Assembly: GCF_001439685.1 (NCBI RefSeq)
Contig: NZ_JYLH01000016.1
Span: 1-64,000 of the forward strand
From: Pseudomonas libanensis
GTDB taxonomy: Bacteria > Pseudomonadota > Gammaproteobacteria > Pseudomonadales > Pseudomonadaceae
Length of the DNA stretch: 64,000 nt
Direction: 5' to 3'
Of the stretch, positions 1-8,063 are shown one piece after another. Below the pieces are notes generated by a model. It was given only the letters and a program-made list of their open reading frames with translations, did not search any database and had not been told where the DNA came from. Position 1 is the stretch's first letter; every line of letters begins with the position of its first letter. A program made the translations under genes and the position numbers.

Positions 1-298
1 AGGCGCGCATTCTACAGCAGCCTCATTTGCTGTCAAGTGATTATTTTCAGAAGCTTTCGAAGATTTCTTCAACAACTTCAACCACTTGCGCTTCTGATCT
101 CTCATCAGCGGGAGGCGAATTCTACAGCGTTATACACTGCTGTCAACACCTCTTTTTCAACTTCTTTTTGGCTTCGATGAACTGAAGCAACTTGCTGCCG
201 AAAACTTCATAACTCGTTGTTTACCAAGGAGTTTTCCGTTTCGACTGCGCCGGAAGTGGGGCGAATTATAGGCTTCCAGAATCTGCCGTCAACACTTA
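1..298 (-). promoter_or_regulatory. Three tandem rRNA-operon promoters reading left
   Basis: On the minus strand three near-consensus sigma-70 promoters follow one another, each with a 16-base spacer: TTGACG (287-292) to TATAAT (265-270); TTGACA (141-146) to TAGAAT (119-124); TTGACA (31-36) to TAGAAT (9-14). Each is followed by a G+C-rich stretch and preceded by A/T-rich sequence that could act as UP elements. The sequence matches the 16S leader arrangement I recall from Pseudomonas, so the 16S rRNA gene is expected just beyond position 1. The rest of 1-452 holds no gene I can support. Confidence 0.85.
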
Positions 299-452
299 AT
301 TCTGCTTTTCTATCAATACAGCGGCAAACCCCATATTCTCTCTATATAGAAAGACTTAAACGGTAAGTTGAGCAATATATTGCTCATCGCTGAACAGTTA
401 AGCATCATAGTGACTACTGCTCATCGACTAAGACTTCGGAAGAACACCTCCA

Positions 453-1340
453 ATGACCACCCCTCCCCGCGGCCTGGCCTGCGCACTGTTTCCCGTCGGC
501 CTGCTGTTGATCGCCATGGCCTCCATCCAATCCGGTGCCTCACTGGCCAAGAGCATGTTCCCTATTGTCGGCGCGCAAGGCACTACTACCCTGCGCTTGA
601 TCTTCGCCAGTGTAATCATGCTGCTTCTATTACGCCCATGGCGCGCCAAGCTGACGGCAAAGTCCCTGCGCACAGTGGTCATCTACGGAATGGCGCTGGG
701 TGGCATGAACTTCCTCTTCTATATGTCCCTGCGCACCGTGCCCTTGGGAATTGCCGTAGCACTGGAATTTACAGGCCCGCTCGCCGTCGCGATCTACGCG
801 TCGCGACGAGCAGTCGACTTTCTCTGGATTGCCCTCGCGGTCATCGGCCTGCTCCTGCTGATCCCAATGAGCGAGGCCAGCAGCGGTATCGACTGGGTTG
901 GGGCCGCTTACGCGCTGGGCGCAGGCGTATGCTGGGCGCTCTATATCCTGTTTGGCCAAAAGGCGGGGAATGACAACGGTGTCCAGACCGCCGCCCTCGG
1001 CGTAATGATTGCAGCCCTGTTCGTTGCGCCGATCGGCATCGTGCATGCCGGTGCCGCTCTGCTGACGCCCGCCCTGATCCCTATCGCCATTGGCGTTGCG
1101 ATTCTGTCGACGGCCCTGCCCTACACGTTGGAGATGGTCGCACTGACTCGCCTCCCCGCACGCACGTTCGGTACGCTGATGAGTATCGAACCGGCGTTCG
1201 GCGCCCTCTCCGGCCTGTTCTTCCTGCATGAGCATCTATCCCTCGCCCAGTGGCTGGCGATTACCTGCATTATCCTGGCTTCGGTGGGTGCCACTTTGAC
1301 GATGCGCAACGAATTAAAACCGCTGGTGCCCGCCGACTGA
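453..1340 (+). CDS. rhtA: RhtA-type threonine/homoserine exporter (EamA/DMT family)
   Basis: Inner-membrane exporter of the drug/metabolite transporter superfamily, 295 residues, the same length as E. coli RhtA. It has about ten hydrophobic segments in two EamA repeats. Stretches that I recognise from RhtA include AMASIQSGASLAKSMFP near the N-terminus, VPLGIAVALEFTGPLAVA in the middle and ALTRLPARTFGTLMS in the second half. RhtA exports threonine, homoserine and related amino acids. The start has a GGAAG motif upstream (437-441). It stands alone, facing away from the rRNA promoters on its left. Family assignment is firm; the substrate is inferred from similarity. Confidence 0.9.
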   Translation: MTTPPRGLACALFPVGLLLIAMASIQSGASLAKSMFPIVGAQGTTTLRLIFASVIMLLLLRPWRAKLTAKSLRTVVIYGMALGGMNFLFYMSLRTVPLGIAVALEFTGPLAVAIYASRRAVDFLWIALAVIGLLLLIPMSEASSGIDWVGAAYALGAGVCWALYILFGQKAGNDNGVQTAALGVMIAALFVAPIGIVHAGAALLTPALIPIAIGVAILSTALPYTLEMVALTRLPARTFGTLMSIEPAFGALSGLFFLHEHLSLAQWLAITCIILASVGATLTMRNELKPLVPAD

Positions 1341-1501
1341 CCTCTTTAACACCAGCTCTGGTATTTGCCGCTCATTTAGGCCATGTTTAAGCCGTAACCG
1401 AATGTCATTCATGGAGAATTTCGACACGGACAGCATGAACGCTACGATCGAGAGCGAGTAAGCGGCTCTGTTCTTCTGCAGGGCGGCTATTAAGGATGGG
1501 A

Positions 1502-1783
1502 ATGAAACGAATTTTGATACTGTTGCTGGTTGTGGGCATCGCTGGCTGTGCTGCAACCACGAAAACAGAAGTGAAACGGGGCAAAAAAGGGCTGCACATC
1601 AACTGTTCTGGCCTGTCCTCCTCCTGGGACCAGTGCTACACCAGTGCTGCCAACTCATGCGGCTCCAAGGGTTATCGGGTGATTGCCAAGTCCGGCGATA
1701 ACTCCGAGGAGCCTGGGGACTATCCCTTCGGCCTCAATCCTGCCGGCTATACCAGCCGCAGTATGATCGTTCTCTGTAAATAG
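1502..1783 (+). CDS. Small secreted lipoprotein, unknown function
   Basis: 93 residues from the ATG at 1502. I prefer this to the ATG at 1496 because AAGGA (1492-1496) overlaps the earlier codon and is correctly spaced for the later one. The N-terminus is a lipoprotein signal: MKR, a hydrophobic run, then the lipobox IAGC. The mature part is short, with several cysteines (CSGLSSSWDQC, SCGSKGY, final CK) that could form disulfides. No domain recognised. It is probably anchored to the outer membrane. It stands alone and is followed directly by a hairpin terminator. Confidence 0.75.
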   Translation: MKRILILLLVVGIAGCAATTKTEVKRGKKGLHINCSGLSSSWDQCYTSAANSCGSKGYRVIAKSGDNSEEPGDYPFGLNPAGYTSRSMIVLCK

Positions 1784-1787
1784 CTGC

Positions 1788-1811
1788 CGAGCAGCCTCTC
1801 TTGGCTGCTCG
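1788..1811 (+). terminator. Hairpin after the small lipoprotein
   Basis: Inverted repeat CGAGCAGCC (1788-1796) / GGCTGCTCG (1803-1811) with a 6-base loop, five bases after the stop codon, followed by TCTTAAATTT. Probably a rho-independent terminator, although the T tract is broken. Confidence 0.6.
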
Positions 1812-1894
1812 TCTTAAATTTCCACCACATTCCAAATACCATTTGCGACACGGCGGCTAAACTCCTGCTCGATCATCGAGCCAATGGAGTTCCC

Positions 1895-2626
1895 ATGACG
1901 CACAACAAGAAAATCGTATTGGTAGTCGGTGCAGGTGACGCAACCGGTGGCGCCATCGCCAAGCGCTTTGCCCGCGAAGGCTACATTGCCTGCGTTACCC
2001 GGCGCAGCGCCGACAAACTGCAGCCTCTGGTGGACAGCATCCAATCGGCAGGCGGTGAAGCCCACGGCTTTGCCTGTGACGCACGTAAAGAAGAAGACGT
2101 TATCGCACTGGTCGAGCAAATCGAGACCGAACTGGGGCCTATTGAAGCGTTTGTCTTCAACATCGGCGCCAACGTGCCTTGCAGCATTCTGGAAGAAACC
2201 GCACGCAAATATTTCAAAATCTGGGAAATGGCGTGTTTTTCCGGTTTCTTGAACGCACGTGAAGTTGCCAAGCGCATGGTCACCCGTAACCGCGGCACTC
2301 TCCTGTTCACCGGCGCGACTGCTGGCTTGCGCGGAGCCGCAGGGTTCGCCGCGTTCGCCGGCGCAAAGCACGGTATCCGCGCCCTCGCCCAAAGCATGGC
2401 GCGGGAATTAGGCCCGATGGGCATCCACGTCGCCCATGTGGTGGTCGACGGAGCCATCGATACCGACTTCATTCGCGAGAACTTCCCGCAAAAATATGCC
2501 CTCAAGGACCAGGACGGCATCCTCAACCCAGACCACATTGCCGACAACTACTGGTACCTGCATAGCCAGCCACGGGACGCGTGGACGTTCGAACTGGATC
2601 TGCGCCCCTGGAACGAACCCTGGTAA
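1895..2626 (+). CDS. SDR-family oxidoreductase with Phe in the catalytic Tyr position
   Basis: 243 residues with a Rossmann fold. The nucleotide-binding glycine motif is VGAGDATGGAIA (residues 11-22) and NIGAN (89-93) corresponds to the usual NNAG. The active-site segment is the oddity: where short-chain dehydrogenases have YxxxK, this one reads F154-A-G-A-K158, and the preceding serine region reads TGAT. The C-terminus (YLHSQPRDAWTFELDLRPW) is a recurring ending in this SDR subgroup. Without the tyrosine, ordinary dehydrogenase chemistry is doubtful; a binding role or altered chemistry is possible. The next gene, a GST-kappa-like isomerase, begins 35 bases downstream on the same strand. Confidence 0.85.
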   Translation: MTHNKKIVLVVGAGDATGGAIAKRFAREGYIACVTRRSADKLQPLVDSIQSAGGEAHGFACDARKEEDVIALVEQIETELGPIEAFVFNIGANVPCSILEETARKYFKIWEMACFSGFLNAREVAKRMVTRNRGTLLFTGATAGLRGAAGFAAFAGAKHGIRALAQSMARELGPMGIHVAHVVVDGAIDTDFIRENFPQKYALKDQDGILNPDHIADNYWYLHSQPRDAWTFELDLRPWNEPW

Positions 2627-2661
2627 CACGCCCCTATAACAATAAGCAGCGAGTATCGACC

Positions 2662-3252
2662 ATGAGTAAAACCCTGGAGTTTTTCTTCGATCTGGGCAGC
2701 CCTGCGACTTATCTGGCCTACACCCAGCTACCGACTCTCTGCGCCGAAACCGGCGCACAGCTGGTGTATCAGCCGATGCTATTGGGCGGCGTATTCAAGG
2801 CCACTGGCAATGCCTCACCGATCATGGTGCCGGCCAAGGGTCGCTATATGCTGGATGACCTGACGCGGTACGCCAAACGCTACAACGTGACACTTAGGTT
2901 CAACCCGCACTTCCCCATCAATACCCTGGTACTGATGCGCGCAATCACCGGCATGCAAATCCACCAGCCTGAGCGCTTCCTCGACTTTATCGACTGCCTG
3001 TTCCGTGCGCTCTGGGTAGAAGGACGTCACCTGGGCGATCCCGAGGTCGTGGCCAGCGTACTCAGCGAACATGGGTTCGATCCAGGGCAAGTACTGGCCC
3101 TGTCCAATGACGAAGCTGTCAAGAACGCCCTCAAGGACAACACCGAACAAGCCATTAAACGCGGCGTGTTCGGTGCCCCCAGCTTTTTTGTCGGCAGCCA
3201 GCTGTTCTTTGGCCAGGACCGCCTGGACTTTGTGCGCGAAGCCCTCAGCTAG
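2662..3252 (+). CDS. 2-hydroxychromene-2-carboxylate isomerase family protein (DsbA/GST-kappa fold)
   Basis: 196 residues from the ATG at 2662; the frame is open further upstream, but this start matches the family N-terminus. Motifs: FFFDLGSPATYLAY at the N-terminus, where the family serine sits, and GVFGAPSFFVGSQLFFGQ near the C-terminus, with the cis-proline and an F-G-Q-D-R-L-D ending. Family members use glutathione and isomerise hydroxychromene carboxylates or related compounds, or act as GST kappa. No other aromatic-degradation genes surround it, so the substrate is unknown. It may be co-transcribed with the SDR gene. Confidence 0.85.
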   Translation: MSKTLEFFFDLGSPATYLAYTQLPTLCAETGAQLVYQPMLLGGVFKATGNASPIMVPAKGRYMLDDLTRYAKRYNVTLRFNPHFPINTLVLMRAITGMQIHQPERFLDFIDCLFRALWVEGRHLGDPEVVASVLSEHGFDPGQVLALSNDEAVKNALKDNTEQAIKRGVFGAPSFFVGSQLFFGQDRLDFVREALS

Positions 3253-3259
3253 ATTTCGC

Positions 3260-3285
3260 TTGCAGCCGGCGTGGGCCGGCTGCAA
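3260..3285. terminator. Bidirectional hairpin between convergent genes
   Basis: Perfect 11-bp inverted repeat TTGCAGCCGGC (3260-3270) / GCCGGCTGCAA (3275-3285) with loop GTGG, lying between the stop codons of two convergent genes. Confidence 0.75.
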
Positions 3286-3289
3286 TAAA

Positions 3290-5098
3290 TCAAATGGCTG
3301 CGGTGCGCACCTGCAGCCACTCGAGCGCCGCACCACTGAGCAACGGGCTCAAGCGCTCACGCACTTCGGCGTGGTACGCGTTGAACCACTCGCGCTCATC
3401 CGCCGTCAGCAACGACGGCTCCAGGCAACGGGAATCAATCGGGCACAAGGTCAGGGTTTCGAACTTGAGGAATTCGCCAAACTCGGTCTTGCCCGCCTCA
3501 CGGTTCAGTACCAGGTTTTCAATACGCACGCCCCAACGGCCGGGACGATAAGTACCTGGTTCAATCGAAGTGATCATCCCCGGCTGCATCGCCGTTTGTG
3601 GCGCAGCAACGGCCTGGTAGGCAATGACCTGCGGGCCCTCATGCACATTGAGAAAATAACCTACGCCATGGCCTGTGCCGTGGCCGTAGTCCACCCCTTC
3701 GGCCCAGATCGGTGCACGAGCAATGGCGTCCAGCAACGGTGACAGGATGCCTTTGGGGAAGTGCGCACGGGACAGGGCAATCACTCCCTTGAGCACCCTT
3801 GTGCAGTCGCGTTTCTGCTCTTCACTCGGCGTACCGATGGGCACCATCCGCGTGATGTCGGTGGTCCCGCCCAGGTATTGGCCACCCGAGTCGATCAACA
3901 GCAAGCCATCCCCTTCGATCAGCGCGTGCTCTTCTTCGGTGGCGTGGTAGTGCGGCATCGCGCCATTGGCGTTGAATGCCGCAATGGTGTTGAAGCTCAG
4001 CGACACATAACCAGGGCGACGGGTACGCGCAGCGGTCAGGTGTTCGTCGATAGTCAGTTCGGTAATGCGCTCGCGGCCCAGGGCGCTATCGAGCCAGGCG
4101 AAAAATTCGCACAATGCCGCGCCATCCTGCTCCATCGCCTGGCGGATATGTTCCGCGTCCGCCAGGCTCTTGCGGGATTTGGCAAGGGTGGTCGGGTTCA
4201 GACCTTCCACCAGCTTGACGCCAGCGTCGAGGTTTTCCAGCAAGCCTGCCGTCACGCGTGCGGGGTCCACCTGCAAGCTCGCATCCGACGGTACGGCACG
4301 CAGCGCATCGGCCACTTCGCTGTAGTCGCGCAAAGTCACGCCATCCTGCTCAAGCACGGTCCTCAGTTCGGCATCGACCTTGCCCAGCGCCACAAACAAG
4401 GTGGCCTGCTGTTGATTGATCAACGCAAAGGACACAAACACCGGATTGAACGACACATCACCGCCGCGCAGGTTGAATAACCAGGCGATGTCATCCAGCG
4501 TCGCGATGAAATGCCAATCCGCGCCCTTGTCTTTCAAGCTGGCGCGCAATGCGGCCAGTTTCTCGCCACGGCTGACGGTGGCTTGAGGCGGCAGATGCTG
4601 GTAGATCGGCTGGTTCGGCAGCGCCGGGCGGTCTTGCCAGACCTCGTTGAGCAGGTCGATATCGGTACGCAAACGGGCACCGCGCTCGGCCAGCTTGCTA
4701 CCAAGCGTACGCGCCGAGGCCACGGCCATGACCGCGCCATCCACGGCCACCACGGCGCCTTCGGGGGTTTGCTCGGCCAGCCACTCCAGCGGCCCAGGTT
4801 GGCCCGGTTGCAGTTTGACCAACTCAATACCGCTGCCCTTGAGTTCCTTGGTCGCCTGTTCCCAGTAGCGGCTGTCAGCCCAGACCCCGGCGAAATCCGC
4901 CGTGACGATCAGTGTCCCTACCGAACCGTGGAACCCCGACAACCATTGGCGCCCTTGCCAATAACCCGGCAAGTACTCGGACAAGTGCGGGTCGGCCGAT
5001 GGCACCAGCAGGGCATGGATGCCCTCGCGGCGCATCAGTTCACGGGTATGCGCCAGGCGCTGGGGAACCGTTCCATGGGTCAAAGGCTGCGTACTCAT
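3290..5098 (-). CDS. Xaa-Pro aminopeptidase (M24B, aminopeptidase P type)
   Basis: 602 residues, the long three-domain form also found in eukaryotic cytosolic aminopeptidase P. It releases N-terminal residues that precede proline. Two creatinase-like N-terminal domains (from HALLVPSADPHLSEYLP) precede the catalytic pita-bread domain. The five metal ligands are recognisable: two Asp in LLIDSGGQYLGGTTDITRM, His in GHGTGHGVGYFLNVHEGPQ, Glu in TSIEPGTYRPG and Glu in GVRIENLVL. The start has a good ribosome site (AGGAGA before ATG). No signal peptide, so cytosolic. A second M24 protein lies at the right edge of the window. Confidence 0.93.
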   Translation of the reverse strand: MSTQPLTHGTVPQRLAHTRELMRREGIHALLVPSADPHLSEYLPGYWQGRQWLSGFHGSVGTLIVTADFAGVWADSRYWEQATKELKGSGIELVKLQPGQPGPLEWLAEQTPEGAVVAVDGAVMAVASARTLGSKLAERGARLRTDIDLLNEVWQDRPALPNQPIYQHLPPQATVSRGEKLAALRASLKDKGADWHFIATLDDIAWLFNLRGGDVSFNPVFVSFALINQQQATLFVALGKVDAELRTVLEQDGVTLRDYSEVADALRAVPSDASLQVDPARVTAGLLENLDAGVKLVEGLNPTTLAKSRKSLADAEHIRQAMEQDGAALCEFFAWLDSALGRERITELTIDEHLTAARTRRPGYVSLSFNTIAAFNANGAMPHYHATEEEHALIEGDGLLLIDSGGQYLGGTTDITRMVPIGTPSEEQKRDCTRVLKGVIALSRAHFPKGILSPLLDAIARAPIWAEGVDYGHGTGHGVGYFLNVHEGPQVIAYQAVAAPQTAMQPGMITSIEPGTYRPGRWGVRIENLVLNREAGKTEFGEFLKFETLTLCPIDSRCLEPSLLTADEREWFNAYHAEVRERLSPLLSGAALEWLQVRTAAI

Positions 5099-5147
5099 TG
5101 TGTCTCCTGCTAACCACTAATAATTGTTATGTACTGCAAATGATAAA

Positions 5148-6308
5148 TCAGACCGCCCAAAACGCCGGCGCGCTGGCCAGTGCGGCCTTGATCAGCCGGG
5201 CCGCTTCGTCGATATCCTGTTCGGTGGTAAACCGGCCCAGGCTCAAGCGGATAGTGCGTCCGGCGCTGCGAGCATCATGCCCCAAGGCCAGCAGCACATG
5301 GGACGGCGCATTGCTTGCCGAATTGCACGCGGAAGTCGCGGAAAAGGCAATGCCCGCGCTCAGTGCGGCGGAATTGAATTCGCCTTCGCTGAACGTCAGG
5401 CTGAGGGTATGTGGAATACGCTGGGTGGGGCTGCCATTGAGACGCAGGCCGGCGACTGACGCCAGTTGGTCCAGCAGGCGCTGGCGCAGCGCAACAATCT
5501 TGGCCTTCTCATCGGCGAAAGACGCCGCCGCCAAGGCAAATGCTGTGCCCATGCCCGCAATCTGGTGAGTCGCCAGGGTGCCGGAACGCATGCCCCCTTC
5601 GTGACCACCACCATGAATCTGCGCCAATACCCTCTGTTGTGCCCGAGGCCCGACATACAACGCACCTATACCCTTGGGCCCGTACAGTTTGTGCGCAGAG
5701 AACGACATCAAGTCCACCGGCCACTGGGCCAGGTCAATAGCCACCTTGCCCGCCCCCTGTGCCGCATCCACATGGAACAACGCGCCATGCTCACGCACAC
5801 GGGCGCCGATGGCCGGGATGTCGTTCAGGGTGCCCAGCTCGTTATTGACCAGCATCAGCGAGACCAGGAAGGTGTCCTCGCGCAGGGCTTCGCTGACGGC
5901 ATCGACGCTGATCAAGCCGTGCGCATCCGGCACCAGGTAAGTCACTGCCACACCGGCGTCCTGCAATTGCCGCGCGGTATCCAGTGTGGCCTTGTGCTCA
6001 ATCTGGCTGGTGATGATATGCCCGCCCGCCACACCACGGGCCTGGGCCACGCCCTTGAGCGCCAGGTTGTTGGACTCCGTAGCACCGGAGGTCCAGACGA
6101 TCTGCTCAGGCTGGGCGCCGACCAACTCGGCGACCTGGCGACGCGCCTGTTCAACCGTATGCCGAGCCGCCTGGCCGAACGCATGGGAACTGGACGCAGG
6201 GTTACCGAAGTTGGCATTGAAGCCCAGACACTCGACCATCACCTGGATAACCCGCTCATCCACCGGCGTGGTGGCGGCGTAGTCGAAATACAACGGACGT
6301 TTATTCAT
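5148..6308 (-). CDS. Cysteine desulfurase, IscS/NifS-like, stand-alone
   Basis: PLP-dependent enzyme of 386 residues that removes sulfur from cysteine. Seen: YFDYAATTP at the N-terminus, the histidine loop TSQIEHKATLDT, the PLP lysine in SFSAHKLYGPKG, the GGGHEGGMRSGT loop and a mobile catalytic Cys in FSATSACNSASNAPSHVL, which is the class I (IscS) pattern. No iscU, iscA, hscBA, sufE or tRNA-thiolation gene lies nearby, so this looks like a secondary desulfurase whose acceptor is unknown. It runs parallel to the aminopeptidase gene, 49 bases upstream of it, and may share its transcript. Confidence 0.9.
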   Translation of the reverse strand: MNKRPLYFDYAATTPVDERVIQVMVECLGFNANFGNPASSSHAFGQAARHTVEQARRQVAELVGAQPEQIVWTSGATESNNLALKGVAQARGVAGGHIITSQIEHKATLDTARQLQDAGVAVTYLVPDAHGLISVDAVSEALREDTFLVSLMLVNNELGTLNDIPAIGARVREHGALFHVDAAQGAGKVAIDLAQWPVDLMSFSAHKLYGPKGIGALYVGPRAQQRVLAQIHGGGHEGGMRSGTLATHQIAGMGTAFALAAASFADEKAKIVALRQRLLDQLASVAGLRLNGSPTQRIPHTLSLTFSEGEFNSAALSAGIAFSATSACNSASNAPSHVLLALGHDARSAGRTIRLSLGRFTTEQDIDEAARLIKAALASAPAFWAV

Positions 6309-6333
6309 GACGTTAAAAACTCGCAGAGCGTAT

Positions 6334-6355
6334 TCCCGAGAGCTGCGTCTCGGGA
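6334..6355 (-). other. Hairpin in the leader of the cysteine desulfurase gene
   Basis: Perfect 8-bp inverted repeat TCCCGAGA (6334-6341) / TCTCGGGA (6348-6355) with loop GCTGCG, 25 bases upstream of the minus-strand start at 6308. No T tract follows on that strand. It could be a leader structure or an operator; no regulator is identifiable from it. Confidence 0.4.
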
Positions 6356-6486
6356 GGCATCGACCAGAACAGAGGTCGTCAGGTTTAACCGATCGAGTGC
6401 CGTTAAAGAAGGACCACTTTATTTAAATGTGCGTAGGAACGCTCCTGGAATTCAGCTTAACAGGCTGAAGTAGCCCCATGGCAAAC

Positions 6487-6526
6487 AAAAAGCCCGAGGT
6501 TCCTTATGGGAAGCCTCGGGCTTTTT
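6487..6526. terminator. Strong bidirectional terminator
   Basis: Perfect 13-bp stem AAAAAGCCCGAGG (6487-6499) / CCTCGGGCTTTTT (6514-6526), giving a T run on both strands. It lies just past the stop of the minus-strand lipoprotein gene ending at 6543. Confidence 0.85.
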
Positions 6527-6542
6527 GCCGCAGGAAGCGGGC

Positions 6543-6812
6543 TCAACTGGGACGACCATGCAGGACGACGCTGCGCTCGGCGTTCATTTCACCCTGGTGA
6601 TCAAAGCCGAAGGGTTGCTGTGGCTGGCCAAGCAACGCGGCGCGCTGGCGTTGATAGTCGTCAAACGACAAACCACGGCGACCCAGGGCTTCCAGAGCCA
6701 ATTGCCGGGTTTCTTGCGCAGTGTAAGGCCGCAGTTCCGGCGATGGCTGAGTCGCACACCCGGCAAGGACAGAGGTAACGAATAAAAAGGAAACAGCGAG
6801 CAAACGGTTCAT
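6543..6812 (-). CDS. Small lipoprotein, unknown function
   Basis: 89 residues. The signal peptide MNRLLAVSFLFVTSVLAGC ends in a canonical lipobox (LAGC). The mature part is polar and opens with ATQPSPELRPYTAQETRQLAL; it contains GRRGLSFDDYQRQRAALLG, probably helical. No domain recognised. Asp is absent at position +2 of the mature chain (the residue is Ala), which would favour outer-membrane sorting. It stands alone with its own terminator. The 249 bases upstream (6813-7061) hold no gene I can support. Confidence 0.75.
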   Translation of the reverse strand: MNRLLAVSFLFVTSVLAGCATQPSPELRPYTAQETRQLALEALGRRGLSFDDYQRQRAALLGQPQQPFGFDHQGEMNAERSVVLHGRPS

Positions 6813-7061
6813 GGTGGAGGCCCTGCGAAGGTGGTTTCAAGTCAATGAACACAGGCTACTCCCGCCCCTTCGCGGTGAAAAATCACCGTCCGTGATAGTC
6901 GCTATCAACCGTTACGGCATACCAGATAGCCTATTCTTCTTATTCCCAACCTGCTGGGCTTGAGCCGCAATGTGACACGCACGCGCCTGATCAAGATCGG
7001 CGAGTTGGCGGTGAACAAGCGTCGGCCAGGGGAAAACCTGCAAGACGAGCGAATGCTGCAT

Positions 7062-7427
7062 CTATCCATTTAGCCTGCAGTGCAACGCGTCATCCTGGCT
7101 GCGCTCAAAACTGCGCAGCACCTGGAACGAACCGAAGGTCACGGCCGTGGCCTGGTGAGCGCGGATCAGCGTCCAGAAATCCGCATCGCCCTGCTCAAAG
7201 CACTTGAAGGCCGCCTCACCGGCCTCGCGGGATTGCCATTGCAGGTAATTGAGCACCCGCCGACCATCATCGCTGACTTGTACGCTGGCACTCAGAAAGC
7301 CGGCATGGCTTTCGGCCAGGCGCTCGCTCTGGGTGGTCAAGGCTGCCACCAGGGCGGATTGCTGACGGGGCTCGATATGAAACTCGATCAATTGAGCGAA
7401 GCTGCGATTTTTCTCTGATACCTGCAT
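7062..7427 (-). CDS. Antibiotic biosynthesis monooxygenase-domain protein, SoxR target
   Basis: 121 residues from ATG 7427, chosen over the longer reading because AAGGGG sits correctly upstream. It has one ABM-type ferredoxin-like fold: FAQLIEFHIEPRQQSALV, then a central strand (SADGRRVLNYLQW-like segment) and a C-terminal VLRSF. Family members are small cofactor-free oxygenases or quinone/phenazine-modifying proteins. It is divergent from soxR, and a SoxR-type promoter lies between them, matching the P. aeruginosa arrangement soxR/PA2274 as I recall it. Expression under redox-cycling stress is therefore expected. Confidence 0.85.
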   Translation of the reverse strand: MQVSEKNRSFAQLIEFHIEPRQQSALVAALTTQSERLAESHAGFLSASVQVSDDGRRVLNYLQWQSREAGEAAFKCFEQGDADFWTLIRAHQATAVTFGSFQVLRSFERSQDDALHCRLNG

Positions 7428-7476
7428 GAACACGCCCCTTTCTCCGTAGGCAGAATCTTGCGATTCGATGCCATGC

Positions 7477-7507
7477 AGGGTAAAACCTCTAGTTAAGTCG
7501 AGGTCAA
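7477..7507 (-). promoter_or_regulatory. SoxR box in a 19-bp-spacer promoter
   Basis: The 18-bp dyad CCTCTAGTTAAGTCGAGG (7486-7503) differs in few positions from the enterobacterial SoxR site CCTCAAGTTAACTTGAGG. On the minus strand it fills the spacer between TTGACC (7507-7502) and TACCCT (7482-7477), which are 19 bases apart. This over-long spacing is the hallmark of MerR-family activation. It points at the monooxygenase gene starting at 7427. Confidence 0.88.
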
Positions 7508-7527
7508 GCACTGCCTGGGAGTTTTTC

Positions 7528-7983
7528 ATGCTCAACAAGGAACTCAGCGTCGGTCAACTGGCAGCCCGCAGCGGCGTGGCGATCACTGCCCTGCATTTCT
7601 ACGAAGCCAAGGGGCTGATCAAGAGCAATCGCAATGCCGGCAACCAACGGCGTTATCCACGGGACGTACTACGGCGGGTCGTGGTGATCAAGATCGCCCA
7701 GCGCTTGGGCATTCCACTGGCGACCATTGGCGAAGCATTGCAGACGCTGCCCGATGGGCGCACACCGAACGCTCGCGACTGGGAGCGAATGTCGGCGTTG
7801 TGGCGTGAAGACCTGGACGAGCGCATCAACAAGCTGATGCTGCTGCGGGACAAGCTCAATGGCTGCATCGGTTGTGGATGCCTGTCGATGGAGGCATGCC
7901 CGCTGCGCAACCAGAATGATCAGCTGGGTGAGCGCGGCCCCGGTGCCCAGCTGTTGGAGCCCACACTTGATTCCGACCTGTAG
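7528..7983 (+). CDS. soxR: SoxR, [2Fe-2S] redox-sensing activator
   Basis: MerR-family regulator of 151 residues. The winged helix-turn-helix begins LSVGQLAARSGVAITALHFYE. The iron-sulfur cluster motif CIGCGCLSMEAC (Cx2CxCx5C) lies near residues 117-128. The start at 7528 is the conserved one; a longer upstream reading runs through the SoxR box and is unlikely. In Pseudomonas SoxR responds to redox-active compounds such as phenazines rather than mainly to superoxide and has no SoxS partner. Its divergent neighbour is the likely direct target. Confidence 0.95.
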   Translation: MLNKELSVGQLAARSGVAITALHFYEAKGLIKSNRNAGNQRRYPRDVLRRVVVIKIAQRLGIPLATIGEALQTLPDGRTPNARDWERMSALWREDLDERINKLMLLRDKLNGCIGCGCLSMEACPLRNQNDQLGERGPGAQLLEPTLDSDL

Positions 7984-8063
7984 GCCCAATCAATGGTGGG
8001 GTGGTGCGGCGTGATCTATAGTGAAAAGGCTGTCACTCCATAACCACAATAAAGGAGAACGTT

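Noticed and set aside
6960..7073. Short plus-strand frame (TTG or GTG start) ending LQDERMLHLSI.
   Set aside because: No ribosome site, no recognised motif, low hydrophobicity and an unusual start; cannot be told from chance.
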